A stretch of 57,081 nucleotides of DNA from Acidimicrobiales bacterium (GTDB taxonomy: Bacteria > Actinomycetota > Acidimicrobiia > Acidimicrobiales > RAAP-2). Location of the stretch: NCBI GenBank assembly GCA_017883045.1, contig JADGOJ010000004.1:1-57081 (forward strand). Direction: 5' to 3'. Both the position numbers and the translations under genes were made by a program. The notes below the pieces were generated by a model. That model was given only the letters and a program-made list of their open reading frames with translations. It was not told the DNA's origin and did not search any database. Shown in pieces: positions 1-8,417 of the stretch; the first letter of the stretch is position 1; the number at the start of each line of letters is the position of its first letter.

Positions 1-1476
<1,476 letters not shown>

Positions 1477-1770
1477 CTACTTGGTAATGGTCGCCAGTAC
1501 GTCGCGGCTGGAAAGAATCAGGAGGTCCTCACCGTCGACGGTGATCTCGGTGCCGCCGTACTTCGAGTAGACGACCGTGTCGCCGACGCTGACGCCGGTC
1601 GGGATCACCTCGCCGGTGCTCTCGGTGCGACGACCGGGGCCCGTGGCGAGCACTTCACCCTGCTGGGGCTTCTCCTTGGCGGTGTCGGGGATGACCAGAC
1701 CCGACGCCGTCGTGGCCTCGGCGCTGTTTGGGCGAACCACAATGCGGTCTTCCAATGGGTGCAACTTCAT
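1477..1770 (-). CDS. groES: Co-chaperonin GroES (10 kDa subunit)
   Basis: Seven-subunit lid of the GroEL cage. The protein is 97 residues, normal for the family, beginning [14 protein letters not shown], with the mobile-loop region near residues 17-33 ([14 protein letters not shown]) and the C-terminal [15 protein letters not shown] signature. The ATG at 1770 is chosen because a consensus AGGAGG-type ribosome site lies at 1780-1785 and the protein aligns from there. A longer open frame continues upstream across the divergent MFS gene but is antisense noise. It is the first gene of the groES-groEL operon and is transcribed from the promoter at 1817-1846 under two CIRCE-like operators. Confidence 0.98.
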   Translation of the reverse strand: MKLHPLEDRIVVRPNSAEATTASGLVIPDTAKEKPQQGEVLATGPGRRTESTGEVIPTGVSVGDTVVYSKYGGTEITVDGEDLLILSSRDVLATITK

Positions 1771-1791
1771 GATTTCTTGCCTCCTGTGCTT

Positions 1792-1818
1792 TTGGCACTC
1801 GATTCTTACGACTGCTAA
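1792..1818. promoter_or_regulatory. CIRCE-like HrcA operator, copy 1
   Basis: TTGGCACTC (1792-1800), a 9-base spacer, then GACTGCTAA (1810-1818). This matches the CIRCE consensus TTAGCACTC-N9-GAGTGCTAA with one mismatch in each arm and the exact spacer length. It lies between the groES promoter -10 and the groES ribosome-binding site, where HrcA binding represses transcription in other bacteria. Confidence 0.85.
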
Positions 1819-1846
1819 TTTAGCAGCCGGAGCGCCCGAGTGCCAA
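1817..1846 (-). promoter_or_regulatory. groES-groEL promoter (TTGGCA-N18-TAAATT)
   Basis: On the minus strand a -35-like TTGGCA (1841-1846) and a -10-like TAAATT (1817-1822) are separated by 18 bases, about 50 bases upstream of the groES start. Both hexamers are embedded in the CIRCE-like repeats, as expected for a repressor-controlled housekeeping promoter. The assignment is by sequence only. Confidence 0.6.
1820..1846. promoter_or_regulatory. CIRCE-like HrcA operator, copy 2
   Basis: TTAGCAGCC (1820-1828), a 9-base spacer, then GAGTGCCAA (1838-1846). It differs from the CIRCE consensus at two positions in the left arm and one in the right. It starts two bases after copy 1 ends and covers the whole -35 to -10 region of the groES promoter. 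Confidence 0.7.
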
Positions 1847-1878
1847 CGGCGTCGAAACTGCTGCCCTAGCCTGTCGCA

Positions 1879-3102
1879 ATGGCTTTCACCCCGTTGCAGC
1901 GTCGCGACGTCCGGCTGCTCGCCGGACTGCGCGGGGTGACCTTCCTCGGCGACTCGGTGGCCCTGATCACGCTCTACTTGCGTTTGGCCCCGGTCGGCCA
2001 CGCCTGGGCCATCGCCGCGCTCTCCATCGCCGGCACCCTGCCCCTGGTAGTGCTCTCCCCCTTGGCCGGCCAGGTCGTCGACCGGCTGCCCGCGAAGCGC
2101 CTCCTCACCCAACTCGGCTTCGTCGAGGCCGCGATCTGCGTGGGCATCGGCTACTGGCACGGCATGACCGCCACGCTGCTGCTGATGCTGGCGCTCAGCT
2201 CGTGCGTCGCATTCTCGTTCCCCGGCTACTCGGCCCTCGTGCCCACGGTCGCCGGCGAGGACAACATCTCGCGCGCCCAGGGCCTGATGCAGGCCGTCCA
2301 GGGGGGTGCGGCGGTGCTCGGGCCCATCACCGGAGGCTTCCTCGTGGGGTGGACCGGCCAGAGCTGGCCGCTCTACCTCGACGCACTCTGTTACGCGCTC
2401 GGCGCCTTCGCCACCACCTTGCTGCACCACGACCGGCGCCCCTCGCCCGACACCACCATCGAGCGCCTGGAGTCCGAGAAGATGATGGCCGGGGTCCTCT
2501 TGCTCTGGAACGACAAGGTGCTGCGGCCCGTCGTCCTGACGACGCTCGTGTTCTTGCTGGCGCTCAACATGGTGAACGTGGGCGAGGTCTTCTTCGTCAC
2601 GGTCACGCTGCACGCGTCGGCCGTCTACTACGGCCTGCTCGGCGCGAGCTTCGGGCTCGGATCGATCGCGGGGTCGCTGCTGGCCGGCAAGCTGCACCAG
2701 GGCCACGTTCAGTTGGCCCGCTCGATCCTCGCCACCATCGCCGTCGTGGGCGTGATGATCGGGCTGGTGGGGCTGGTCACCCGCGTCGAGTACATCTATC
2801 CGCCGATGGTGGTCGCGGGCGTCGCCGCCGGCGTCGCCCAGGTCGCCTTCGCCACGCTCACGACCGTGCGATCGCCCGAGTTGCTGCGCGGTCGGGTGTT
2901 CGCCGCGGTCGGGGCCATCTTCACGGGCAACCAGATAGGCGCCACCGCCCTCGGCGGGCTGGTGCTCACCCTGATCGCCCCGCGCACGGTCTTCCAGGTC
3001 TGCGGGATCTTCGCGACGGTCTCGGCGCTCGTGCTCGGACCTTTCGCGCTGCGCGCGAGCACCAACGCCCACGCCGCCGAGCAGGTCGGTCAGGGCGAGT
3101 GA
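1879..3102 (+). CDS. MFS family transporter (putative efflux permease)
   Basis: A 407-residue polytopic membrane protein with about 12 predicted hydrophobic segments. It shows the arrangement of the major facilitator superfamily, including a loop 2-3 motif of the type [15 protein letters not shown] near residues 61-75 and the mid-protein [16 protein letters not shown] near 140-155. It resembles the MFS_3/enterobactin-exporter-like group, but the substrate cannot be read from sequence. The ATG at 1879 has no clear Shine-Dalgarno and may be leaderless. It is divergent from groES and its 3' end overlaps pdxH by 13 bases in convergent orientation. Family is confident, substrate unknown. Confidence 0.85.
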   Translation: MAFTPLQRRDVRLLAGLRGVTFLGDSVALITLYLRLAPVGHAWAIAALSIAGTLPLVVLSPLAGQVVDRLPAKRLLTQLGFVEAAICVGIGYWHGMTATLLLMLALSSCVAFSFPGYSALVPTVAGEDNISRAQGLMQAVQGGAAVLGPITGGFLVGWTGQSWPLYLDALCYALGAFATTLLHHDRRPSPDTTIERLESEKMMAGVLLLWNDKVLRPVVLTTLVFLLALNMVNVGEVFFVTVTLHASAVYYGLLGASFGLGSIAGSLLAGKLHQGHVQLARSILATIAVVGVMIGLVGLVTRVEYIYPPMVVAGVAAGVAQVAFATLTTVRSPELLRGRVFAAVGAIFTGNQIGATALGGLVLTLIAPRTVFQVCGIFATVSALVLGPFALRASTNAHAAEQVGQGE

Positions 3103-3701
3103 CGCCGGCGCGCCCAGGCGCGCCCGTCGGGTCCGTAGACCACTCGGTCGTGGAGCCGGTCAAGGCGATGCTGCCAGAACTCGAAGAGCGTAGGGGTGAG
3201 TCGAAAGCCGCCCCAGTGCGCCGGCCGGGGGACGTCGCGGCCTTCGAACTCGCGCTCGACCTCGCGGACCCGGCGCTCGAGGGACTCGCGGCTGTCGATC
3301 GGCGCGCTCTGGGCGCTGGCGTGGGCGCCGAGCTGGTGGCCACGGGGTCGCGCGGCGAAGTAGGCGTCGGACTCGGCCGAGGACATCTTCTCGACGTCGC
3401 CCTCGATCCGGATCTGGCGACCGAGCCGCTCGCAGTACCACAGCAGGGCCCCGTGGGGATTGGCGAGGAGCTCACGGCCCTTGCGCGACTCGTAGTTGGT
3501 GTACCAGCCGAACGAGTGGTCGTCGATATGGCGCAGCAGCACCATGCGCGCGCTCGGGTGACCGTCGGGTGTCGAAGTGACCAGCGCGACCGCCTCGCGG
3601 TCGGGCATCTCGAGACTGGCGTCGTCGAACCAGCGGCGGAACTGGACGAAGGGGTCGGGGTCGCAGTCGGTGACGTCGAAGGGGGTCCAGGGCTCGTTCA
3701 C
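3090..3701 (-). CDS. pdxH: Pyridoxamine 5'-phosphate oxidase
   Basis: FMN-dependent oxidation of pyridoxine/pyridoxamine 5'-phosphate to pyridoxal 5'-phosphate (PLP), the last step of salvage and of DXP-dependent B6 synthesis. The protein has 203 residues, standard length. FMN- and substrate-binding segments are recognisable: [20 protein letters not shown] near 55-75, an R-x-EG strand (IRIEGDVEK), and the C-terminal [12 protein letters not shown]...RLHDRVVY. The start is taken as GTG at 3701, which overlaps the tsaD stop as GTGA; the open frame continues 38 codons upstream inside tsaD without a family match. It is the last gene of the glm-alr-tsa series. PLP made here would also serve the nearby alanine racemase. 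Confidence 0.93.
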   Translation of the reverse strand: MNEPWTPFDVTDCDPDPFVQFRRWFDDASLEMPDREAVALVTSTPDGHPSARMVLLRHIDDHSFGWYTNYESRKGRELLANPHGALLWYCERLGRQIRIEGDVEKMSSAESDAYFAARPRGHQLGAHASAQSAPIDSRESLERRVREVEREFEGRDVPRPAHWGGFRLTPTLFEFWQHRLDRLHDRVVYGPDGRAWARRRHSP

Positions 3702-4705
3702 GAGACGTCGGCCAGCTGCCAGTTGGGGGTGGCCGGCAGGTCGAGCGGGCTCGGGCCGTCGGCGCGCAGGCGGTAGAGCCCCGCGGCCGCGATCATCGCC
3801 GCGTTGTCGGTGCACATGGCCAGGCTCGGCAGGTGGCTCACGACGCCGAAGTCGTCGGCCAGTCGCGCGACGCCCTCGCGCAGGGTCGAGTTCGCCGCCA
3901 CGCCTCCGGCGAGCGCGATCCCGCGCACCTCGTAGTGCTCGAGGGCACTGCGCAGCTTGCGCAGCAGCTGCTCGGCGACGGCCGCCTGGAACGAGGCGGC
4001 GACGTCGGCCAGACCCACGTCGCTCTGCTTCTGCGTGGCGCGCACGACCGCCGTCTTCAGGCCCGAGAACGAGAAGTCGTAGTCGCTGCCCGTCATCGAG
4101 ACCGGCAGCTTGAGCTTGCCCGGGGTGCCGGTCCGGGCGAGCCGGTCGATCTCGGGTCCACCGGGGTAGCCGAGTCCGAGCCAGCGAGCGACCTTGTCGT
4201 ACGCCTCACCGGCGGCGTCGTCGATGGTCTCGCCGAGCACCTGGTGATGGCCGGGTCCCGACTGCAGGACGATCAGGCTGTGCCCCCCGGACACCAGCAG
4301 CGTGAGCAGGGGCCACTCGAGGCCCGACTGCTCGAGCAGGGGCGCGAAGAGGTGGCCTTCCAGGTGGTTCACCCCGACGAACGGCACCCCCCACGCCAGC
4401 GAGAACCCTTTGGCCGCCGAAAGGCCCACCAGCAGCGAGCCGATCAGGCCCGGGCCGCTCGTCACCGCGATGCCCTCGATTGCCGGATCGTGCGGGTCGA
4501 GTCCGGCCCCGTCGAGGGCGCGCCGCACCACCGGCCCGATGGTCGCCACGTGCGCGCGCCCGGCGAGCTCGGGCACCACGCCGCCGAAGGCCCGGTGCTG
4601 GTCGATGGACGACTCGAGGACCGAGGAGATGACGTGGAAGTCGTCGTCGACGACCGCCGCAGCGGTCTCGTCACAACTCGTCTCGATCCCCAGCACCACC
4701 GCCAT
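3698..4705 (-). CDS. tsaD: tRNA N6-adenosine threonylcarbamoyltransferase TsaD
   Basis: Transfers threonylcarbamoyl from TC-AMP to A37 of ANN-decoding tRNAs (t6A), working with TsaB and TsaE. The 335-residue protein is of normal length and starts MAVVLGIETSCDETAAAVV. The metal-binding HxEGH motif is at H114 and H118 (NHLEGH), the ASKHA phosphate-binding LVSGGHS follows near 138, and GLGYPGGPEIDRLA lies near 177. Start ATG at 4705, 21 bases after rimI ends. The stop overlaps the GTG of pdxH. TsaC/Sua5, which makes TC-AMP, is not in the window. Confidence 0.97.
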   Translation of the reverse strand: MAVVLGIETSCDETAAAVVDDDFHVISSVLESSIDQHRAFGGVVPELAGRAHVATIGPVVRRALDGAGLDPHDPAIEGIAVTSGPGLIGSLLVGLSAAKGFSLAWGVPFVGVNHLEGHLFAPLLEQSGLEWPLLTLLVSGGHSLIVLQSGPGHHQVLGETIDDAAGEAYDKVARWLGLGYPGGPEIDRLARTGTPGKLKLPVSMTGSDYDFSFSGLKTAVVRATQKQSDVGLADVAASFQAAVAEQLLRKLRSALEHYEVRGIALAGGVAANSTLREGVARLADDFGVVSHLPSLAMCTDNAAMIAAAGLYRLRADGPSPLDLPATPNWQLADVS

Positions 4706-4726
4706 GCAACCAGCGTAGGGCCCGCT

Positions 4727-5188
4727 CTAGCCCTCGAAGGACAGATCGGCCCAGAGCACCAGCGCGTCCTCCCTGGTGCGCTCGTAGTAGTTCTTGCGCA
4801 CGCCGACCGGTCGGAAGCCGAAGCGGTAGTAGAGCTGTTGGGCTCGTTCGTTGGAGACGGCCACCTCGAGGGTCGCCCGGCGCACGCCCCGGGCGAGCGC
4901 GTTCGCCCACGCCTCGTCGAGCAATGACGAGGCGATGCCACGGCCCTCCTGGCCGTGAAGCGTGCCCAGGGTGTTGACGTGCAACTCGTCCAGGACGAAC
5001 ATGACGCCGAGGTACCCGACGATGCGCCCGACTTCGACGGCGACGGTGTAGCGACGGGTCTCGACGTTGGTGATCTCGTCGAGCAGCATCCCCCTCGTCC
5101 AGGGCTCGGGGAACTGCGCTTCCTCGAGCACGAGCAGTTCGGTGACGTCACGGCGCTCGGCCGGGCGGATCGTCCACGCGACGTTCAC
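4727..5188 (-). CDS. rimI: Ribosomal-protein-alanine N-acetyltransferase RimI-like (GNAT)
   Basis: A 153-residue GNAT acetyltransferase. The acetyl-CoA pyrophosphate-binding signature is QEGRGIASSLL near residues 80-90, followed by the strand ATLEVAVSNERAQQLYYRFGF and the typical RimI ending GVRKNYYERTREDALVLW. RimI acetylates the N-terminal alanine of S18 in E. coli; the same family is found beside tsaB/tsaD in many genomes. The start is GTG 5188, overlapping the tsaB stop as GTGA. The ORF is open 75 codons further upstream inside tsaB, but that part is out-of-frame arginine-rich noise. Substrate specificity is inferred from family and context. Confidence 0.9.
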   Translation of the reverse strand: MNVAWTIRPAERRDVTELLVLEEAQFPEPWTRGMLLDEITNVETRRYTVAVEVGRIVGYLGVMFVLDELHVNTLGTLHGQEGRGIASSLLDEAWANALARGVRRATLEVAVSNERAQQLYYRFGFRPVGVRKNYYERTREDALVLWADLSFEG

Positions 5189-5865
5189 GTCGGTCGCTGG
5201 CGCGTCGCGAAGTTGGCCACGGCGTCGGCCTCGCGAAGGTAGAGCGGTGCGACGACCACGTCGGCTTCGCGCCGGGCACCGATCGTCAGGGCGGCGTGCA
5301 GTGACGGCACCGATTGGTCGAAGACGGCGCCGTTGGGCACCGCGTCGAAGTCGGCGAAGTACCGAACGACACCGTCGCCGGTGAAGGTCACGGGTGCGCC
5401 GTTGGTCGCCCACTCGATCACGACGTCGCGGGGGACCGCGACGCGGGGAACCTTCAGCATGACGACCTCGTCGTCGAGCTGGAACGTCTGGACGAAGACC
5501 TCGCCGCGGCGTCCGTCGACGCAGCTGACGACCTTGCCGCGGACACCGGCGTCGAAGGCCCCGCGGGCCAGCAGCTCGAGCGACGTGGCCCCCACCAGTT
5601 CACAGCCGAGACCCTGGGCGAAGGCGATGGCCGTCGCGATGCCGACACGGAGTCCCGTGAACAGTCCGGGCCCACGGTCGACGATGACGCGCGTCACGTC
5701 ACGGGGCTTCAGCCCGGCCTCGCCGAGGATCGCCTTCATCGCGAGTGCCAGGGCCTCGGTGTGGCGACGATCGTCGTTGACGACGCGCACGACCTCGAGG
5801 CCGCTCGTCGAACGAACGCCGACCGCGCAGGCGCGGGTGGCCGTCTCGATGGCCAGGACGTTCAC
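5185..5865 (-). CDS. tsaB: t6A biosynthesis protein TsaB
   Basis: Inactive TsaD paralogue that forms the TsaB-TsaD scaffold for threonylcarbamoyl transfer to tRNA. The 226-residue protein starts VNVLAIETATRACAVGV, with VDRGPGLFTGLRVGIATA near residues 61-78 as the family signature. The HxEGH metal site of TsaD is absent, as normal for TsaB. The start is GTG 5865, overlapping the tsaE stop (GTGA). It is one of four consecutive genes tsaE-tsaB-rimI-tsaD. Confidence 0.95.
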   Translation of the reverse strand: MNVLAIETATRACAVGVRSTSGLEVVRVVNDDRRHTEALALAMKAILGEAGLKPRDVTRVIVDRGPGLFTGLRVGIATAIAFAQGLGCELVGATSLELLARGAFDAGVRGKVVSCVDGRRGEVFVQTFQLDDEVVMLKVPRVAVPRDVVIEWATNGAPVTFTGDGVVRYFADFDAVPNGAVFDQSVPSLHAALTIGARREADVVVAPLYLREADAVANFATRQRPT

Positions 5866-6341
5866 CGCCCGGCCCAGCGGTCCAGCTCGCCGGCTCGCTG
5901 GGAGGCGAGTTCCCCGTCGACCACGAGGGTCCGGCCGTCCTCGTCGTCGACGACGAAGTCGACGGTCATGACGTCGCGTCCGAAGACCGACGCCGCGAGT
6001 TCGCCCCACTCCACGAGCGCCACCGCCGACTCCTCGACCAGTTCTCCCAGCGCGAGGTCGACGACCTCGTCGAGGGTCTCGACGCGATAGACGTCACAGT
6101 GGTGCAGCGTCGCGATACCCTGGGCGTTCGCGCAGTGGTGCTCGCGCACCATCGTGAAGGTCGGGCTGGTGACGCGCTCCGTGACGCCGAGCCCCTTGGC
6201 GACGCCCTTGGCGAACGTGGTCTTGCCCGCGCCCAACGCACCGGTCAGCAGGACGATGTCGCCGCTGCGCAGCACCGGCGCGAACGCCTGGCCGGCGTCC
6301 ACGCACTCCTCGGACGTCGCGCAGTACCTACGCCAGCTCAC
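5862..6341 (-). CDS. tsaE: tRNA t6A biosynthesis ATPase TsaE
   Basis: P-loop ATPase that binds TsaB-TsaD and resets the t6A synthase. It has 159 residues with Walker A GALGAGKTT at 34-42, SPTFTMVREH near residue 59 and the Walker B-like region HHCDVYRV...LVEWGE that is typical of TsaE/YjeE. The start is GTG 6341, overlapping the udg stop codon as GTGA. Located directly upstream of tsaB. Confidence 0.95.
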   Translation of the reverse strand: MSWRRYCATSEECVDAGQAFAPVLRSGDIVLLTGALGAGKTTFAKGVAKGLGVTERVTSPTFTMVREHHCANAQGIATLHHCDVYRVETLDEVVDLALGELVEESAVALVEWGELAASVFGRDVMTVDFVVDDEDGRTLVVDGELASQRAGELDRWAGR

Positions 6342-6886
6342 GCCCCGCCCACCAGACCCTTCAGGATTCGCAGGTCCGAACGCATCACGTTCACCACGCT
6401 AGGTCCGCCGCGAAGCGCGGCCGCCGGGTGGAAGGTCGCCATTCCGACGGCACCCTCGAGATCGACGACGCGACCGTGGGTGGTGCCAATCCCGCCGTCG
6501 AAGCCGAAGACCGAACGGGCCGCGGTGTTGCCGAGCGCCAGCACCACCGTGGGCCTGATGACGCTGAGCTGCTCGCTCAACCACGGCCTGCAGGCCTCGA
6601 GTTCGCCGCGCGTCGGGGTCCGATTGGCCGGGGGCCGGCACTTCACGACGTTGGTGACGAAGCACTGGGCGCGCTTCAGGCCCACCTCCTCCTCAATCAG
6701 CCGGAACAGGAGCTGGCCGCTGCGGCCGATGAACGGCTCGCCGCCCTCGTCCTCCCTGCGACCAGGTGCCTCGCCGATGACCATCAGGGCTGGATGGCCG
6801 GGCCCCGATCCGATGACGACGCGCTGACGGGTCAGGGAAAGCGCGCAGCGCATGCACGTGGGCAGATCGGCGAGGTCGAGGCCCAC
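6338..6886 (-). CDS. Family 4 (iron-sulfur) uracil-DNA glycosylase
   Basis: Removes uracil from DNA arising by cytosine deamination. The 182-residue protein carries the family 4 active-site motif GEAPGRRED at 38-46 and the C-terminal HPAAAL at 153-158. Four cysteines (C11, C14, C83, C99), the last two in the KCRPPxNR...C arrangement, are placed to ligate a 4Fe-4S cluster. The GTG start at 6886 lies 3 bases after the alr stop. The family is often called UdgA or type 4 UDG. Its presence in the cell-wall/t6A run looks like an operon passenger rather than a functional link. Confidence 0.92.
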   Translation of the reverse strand: MGLDLADLPTCMRCALSLTRQRVVIGSGPGHPALMVIGEAPGRREDEGGEPFIGRSGQLLFRLIEEEVGLKRAQCFVTNVVKCRPPANRTPTRGELEACRPWLSEQLSVIRPTVVLALGNTAARSVFGFDGGIGTTHGRVVDLEGAVGMATFHPAAALRGGPSVVNVMRSDLRILKGLVGGA

Positions 6887-6889
6887 GGT

Positions 6890-8041
6890 CTAGTCCACGA
6901 GAACGCGCGGCACGCGAGCGCCGATGCCACAGAGGATCTCCCAGGTGATGGTGTCGGCCCTGCGGGCCCACTCCTCAGCCGTGATCTCCTCGTCGCCTTG
7001 GCGACCCAAGAGCACGACGTCGTCGCCGGGCTTGACGTCGTCAGCGCCGCAGTCGATCAACAGCTGGTCCATCGTCACGTTGCCGGCCAGCGGGTAGCGC
7101 TTGGCGTTGATCAGCACCTCGGCGCCGGCGTCGAAGAGCCGACGGGGGTAGCCGTCGGCGTAGCCGAAGGGCACGGTCGCGATGGTGGCGGGATGCTCGA
7201 GCGCCCGGCGCCGCCCGTAGCTCGGCCGTTCGCCCGCCTCGACCCGACGCACCGCGACGACCTGGGCGCGCAGCGTGAGTGCCGTCTCGAGTCTCAGTCC
7301 CTTCTCCTCGAGCGCCGAGGACAACCAACCCTCGGGCAGGTAGCCGTAGAGCGCGAGGCCGATGCGCACCATCGTGCGGCGCGCCTCGGGGTAACCGAGC
7401 GCCCCGGCGCTGTTGGCCGCGTGCAGGACCCTCGGCGCCACGCCGCGCGCGGCGAGGGCCACGACGACCTCGTCGAAACGGTCGATCTGGGCGCGAGTGA
7501 ACGACCGGTCGTCCGCGCTCGAACCGTCGGCCACGCTGAAGTGGGTGTAGATGCCCTCGAGGTCGATCACCGGCGACGCCTCCAGGATGTCGACCACCTC
7601 ATCGAGGGCGGCTGGGTCGACGCCCATCCGGTGCATGCCGGTGTCGACCTTCACGTGCACGCGGTGCAGTCCCCCGAGCCGCTCGGCACTCGCCACGGCG
7701 GCCTTGGCCCCCTCGAGGGAGCCAATGGTGAGGGTCAGCGAGTGGCTCAAGGCATCGGGGATGGTCTCGGGGGGGATCTCAGCGAGCAGGAGGATCGGCG
7801 CGGAGATGCCGCTGCCGCGCAGCTCGATCCCCTCGTCCACGATCGCCACGGCCAGCGTGTCGGCGCCACCGTCGAGGGCGGCCTTGGCAGCGAGTTGCGC
7901 GCCGTGGCCGTAGGCGTTGGCCTTCACGACCGCGCACAGCAGCGTGTCGCCCATCACCTCTTTCAGGGCGCGGACGTTGTGGGCGATCGCCGAGGCCGAG
8001 ATCTCGGCCCAGGCCGGGCGACGCACGCCCTCAACCGGCAT
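6890..8041 (-). CDS. alr: Alanine racemase
   Basis: PLP enzyme that converts L- to D-alanine for peptidoglycan. The 383-residue protein carries the PLP lysine K40 in VVKANAYGHG, the ERPSYGRRR segment carrying the likely catalytic tyrosine, PFGYADGYPR and the NVTMDQLLID motif. ATG at 8041 was chosen because the family's WAEIS start follows 10 residues later; the frame stays open upstream inside acpS. It overlaps the 3' end of acpS by 11 bases. Glucosamine-6-phosphate (glmS), its isomerisation (glmM) and D-alanine supply are thus co-located. Confidence 0.96.
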   Translation of the reverse strand: MPVEGVRRPAWAEISASAIAHNVRALKEVMGDTLLCAVVKANAYGHGAQLAAKAALDGGADTLAVAIVDEGIELRGSGISAPILLLAEIPPETIPDALSHSLTLTIGSLEGAKAAVASAERLGGLHRVHVKVDTGMHRMGVDPAALDEVVDILEASPVIDLEGIYTHFSVADGSSADDRSFTRAQIDRFDEVVVALAARGVAPRVLHAANSAGALGYPEARRTMVRIGLALYGYLPEGWLSSALEEKGLRLETALTLRAQVVAVRRVEAGERPSYGRRRALEHPATIATVPFGYADGYPRRLFDAGAEVLINAKRYPLAGNVTMDQLLIDCGADDVKPGDDVVLLGRQGDEEITAEEWARRADTITWEILCGIGARVPRVLVD

Positions 8042-8417
8042 CGACCGGCCCTTTGGCGCTGGCGACCGCGAAAGCGCCCGCCGTCTGGTCCGTGTGCGAC
8101 ATGGACAGGTGGATCTCGTCGACGCCGCGACTCGTCGCGAGCGCGGCGGCGACACCGTAGAGGGCCACCCTCGGTGCTCCGCTCGGTTCGCGGCGGATCT
8201 CGATGGAGTGCCAGGGCGCGGCGCCGAGGCCGACACCGAGGGTCTTCAAGACCGCCTCCTTCGCGGCGAAGCGTGCCGCGAGCCGCTCGGGTCGCGCGTG
8301 GGCGTCGCGGCGCTCGTCATCGGTGAACAACCGCTGCGCGATCGCCGGATGGCGCTCGAGGGCCAGCGCGAAGCGCGCCACGTCGACGATGTCGATACCG
8401 ACGCCGACCGTCGCCAC
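8031..8417 (-). CDS. acpS: Holo-[acyl-carrier-protein] synthase
   Basis: Transfers 4'-phosphopantetheine from CoA to a serine of acyl carrier protein. A 128-residue AcpS-type enzyme with the Mg-binding GVGIDIVDV (D9) and RFAAKEAVLKTLG (E54) motifs, ending SMSHTDQTAGAFAV. GTG start at 8417, sharing one base with the glmS TAG stop. In many actinobacteria acpS lies beside alr and the NAD(P)HX epimerase/dehydratase; that enzyme is missing here. Confidence 0.95.
   Translation of the reverse strand: MATVGVGIDIVDVARFALALERHPAIAQRLFTDDERRDAHARPERLAARFAAKEAVLKTLGVGLGAAPWHSIEIRREPSGAPRVALYGVAAALATSRGVDEIHLSMSHTDQTAGAFAVASAKGPVDAG

Noticed and set aside
1771-3072. N-terminal extension of groES frame (would give a 531-residue protein)
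   Set aside because: The extra part is antisense to the MFS transporter and crosses the CIRCE operators; groES starts at 1770 with a strong ribosome site.
6428-8326. 632-codon plus-strand frame opposite udg, alr and acpS
   Set aside because: Shadow of three recognised genes; no family motif.
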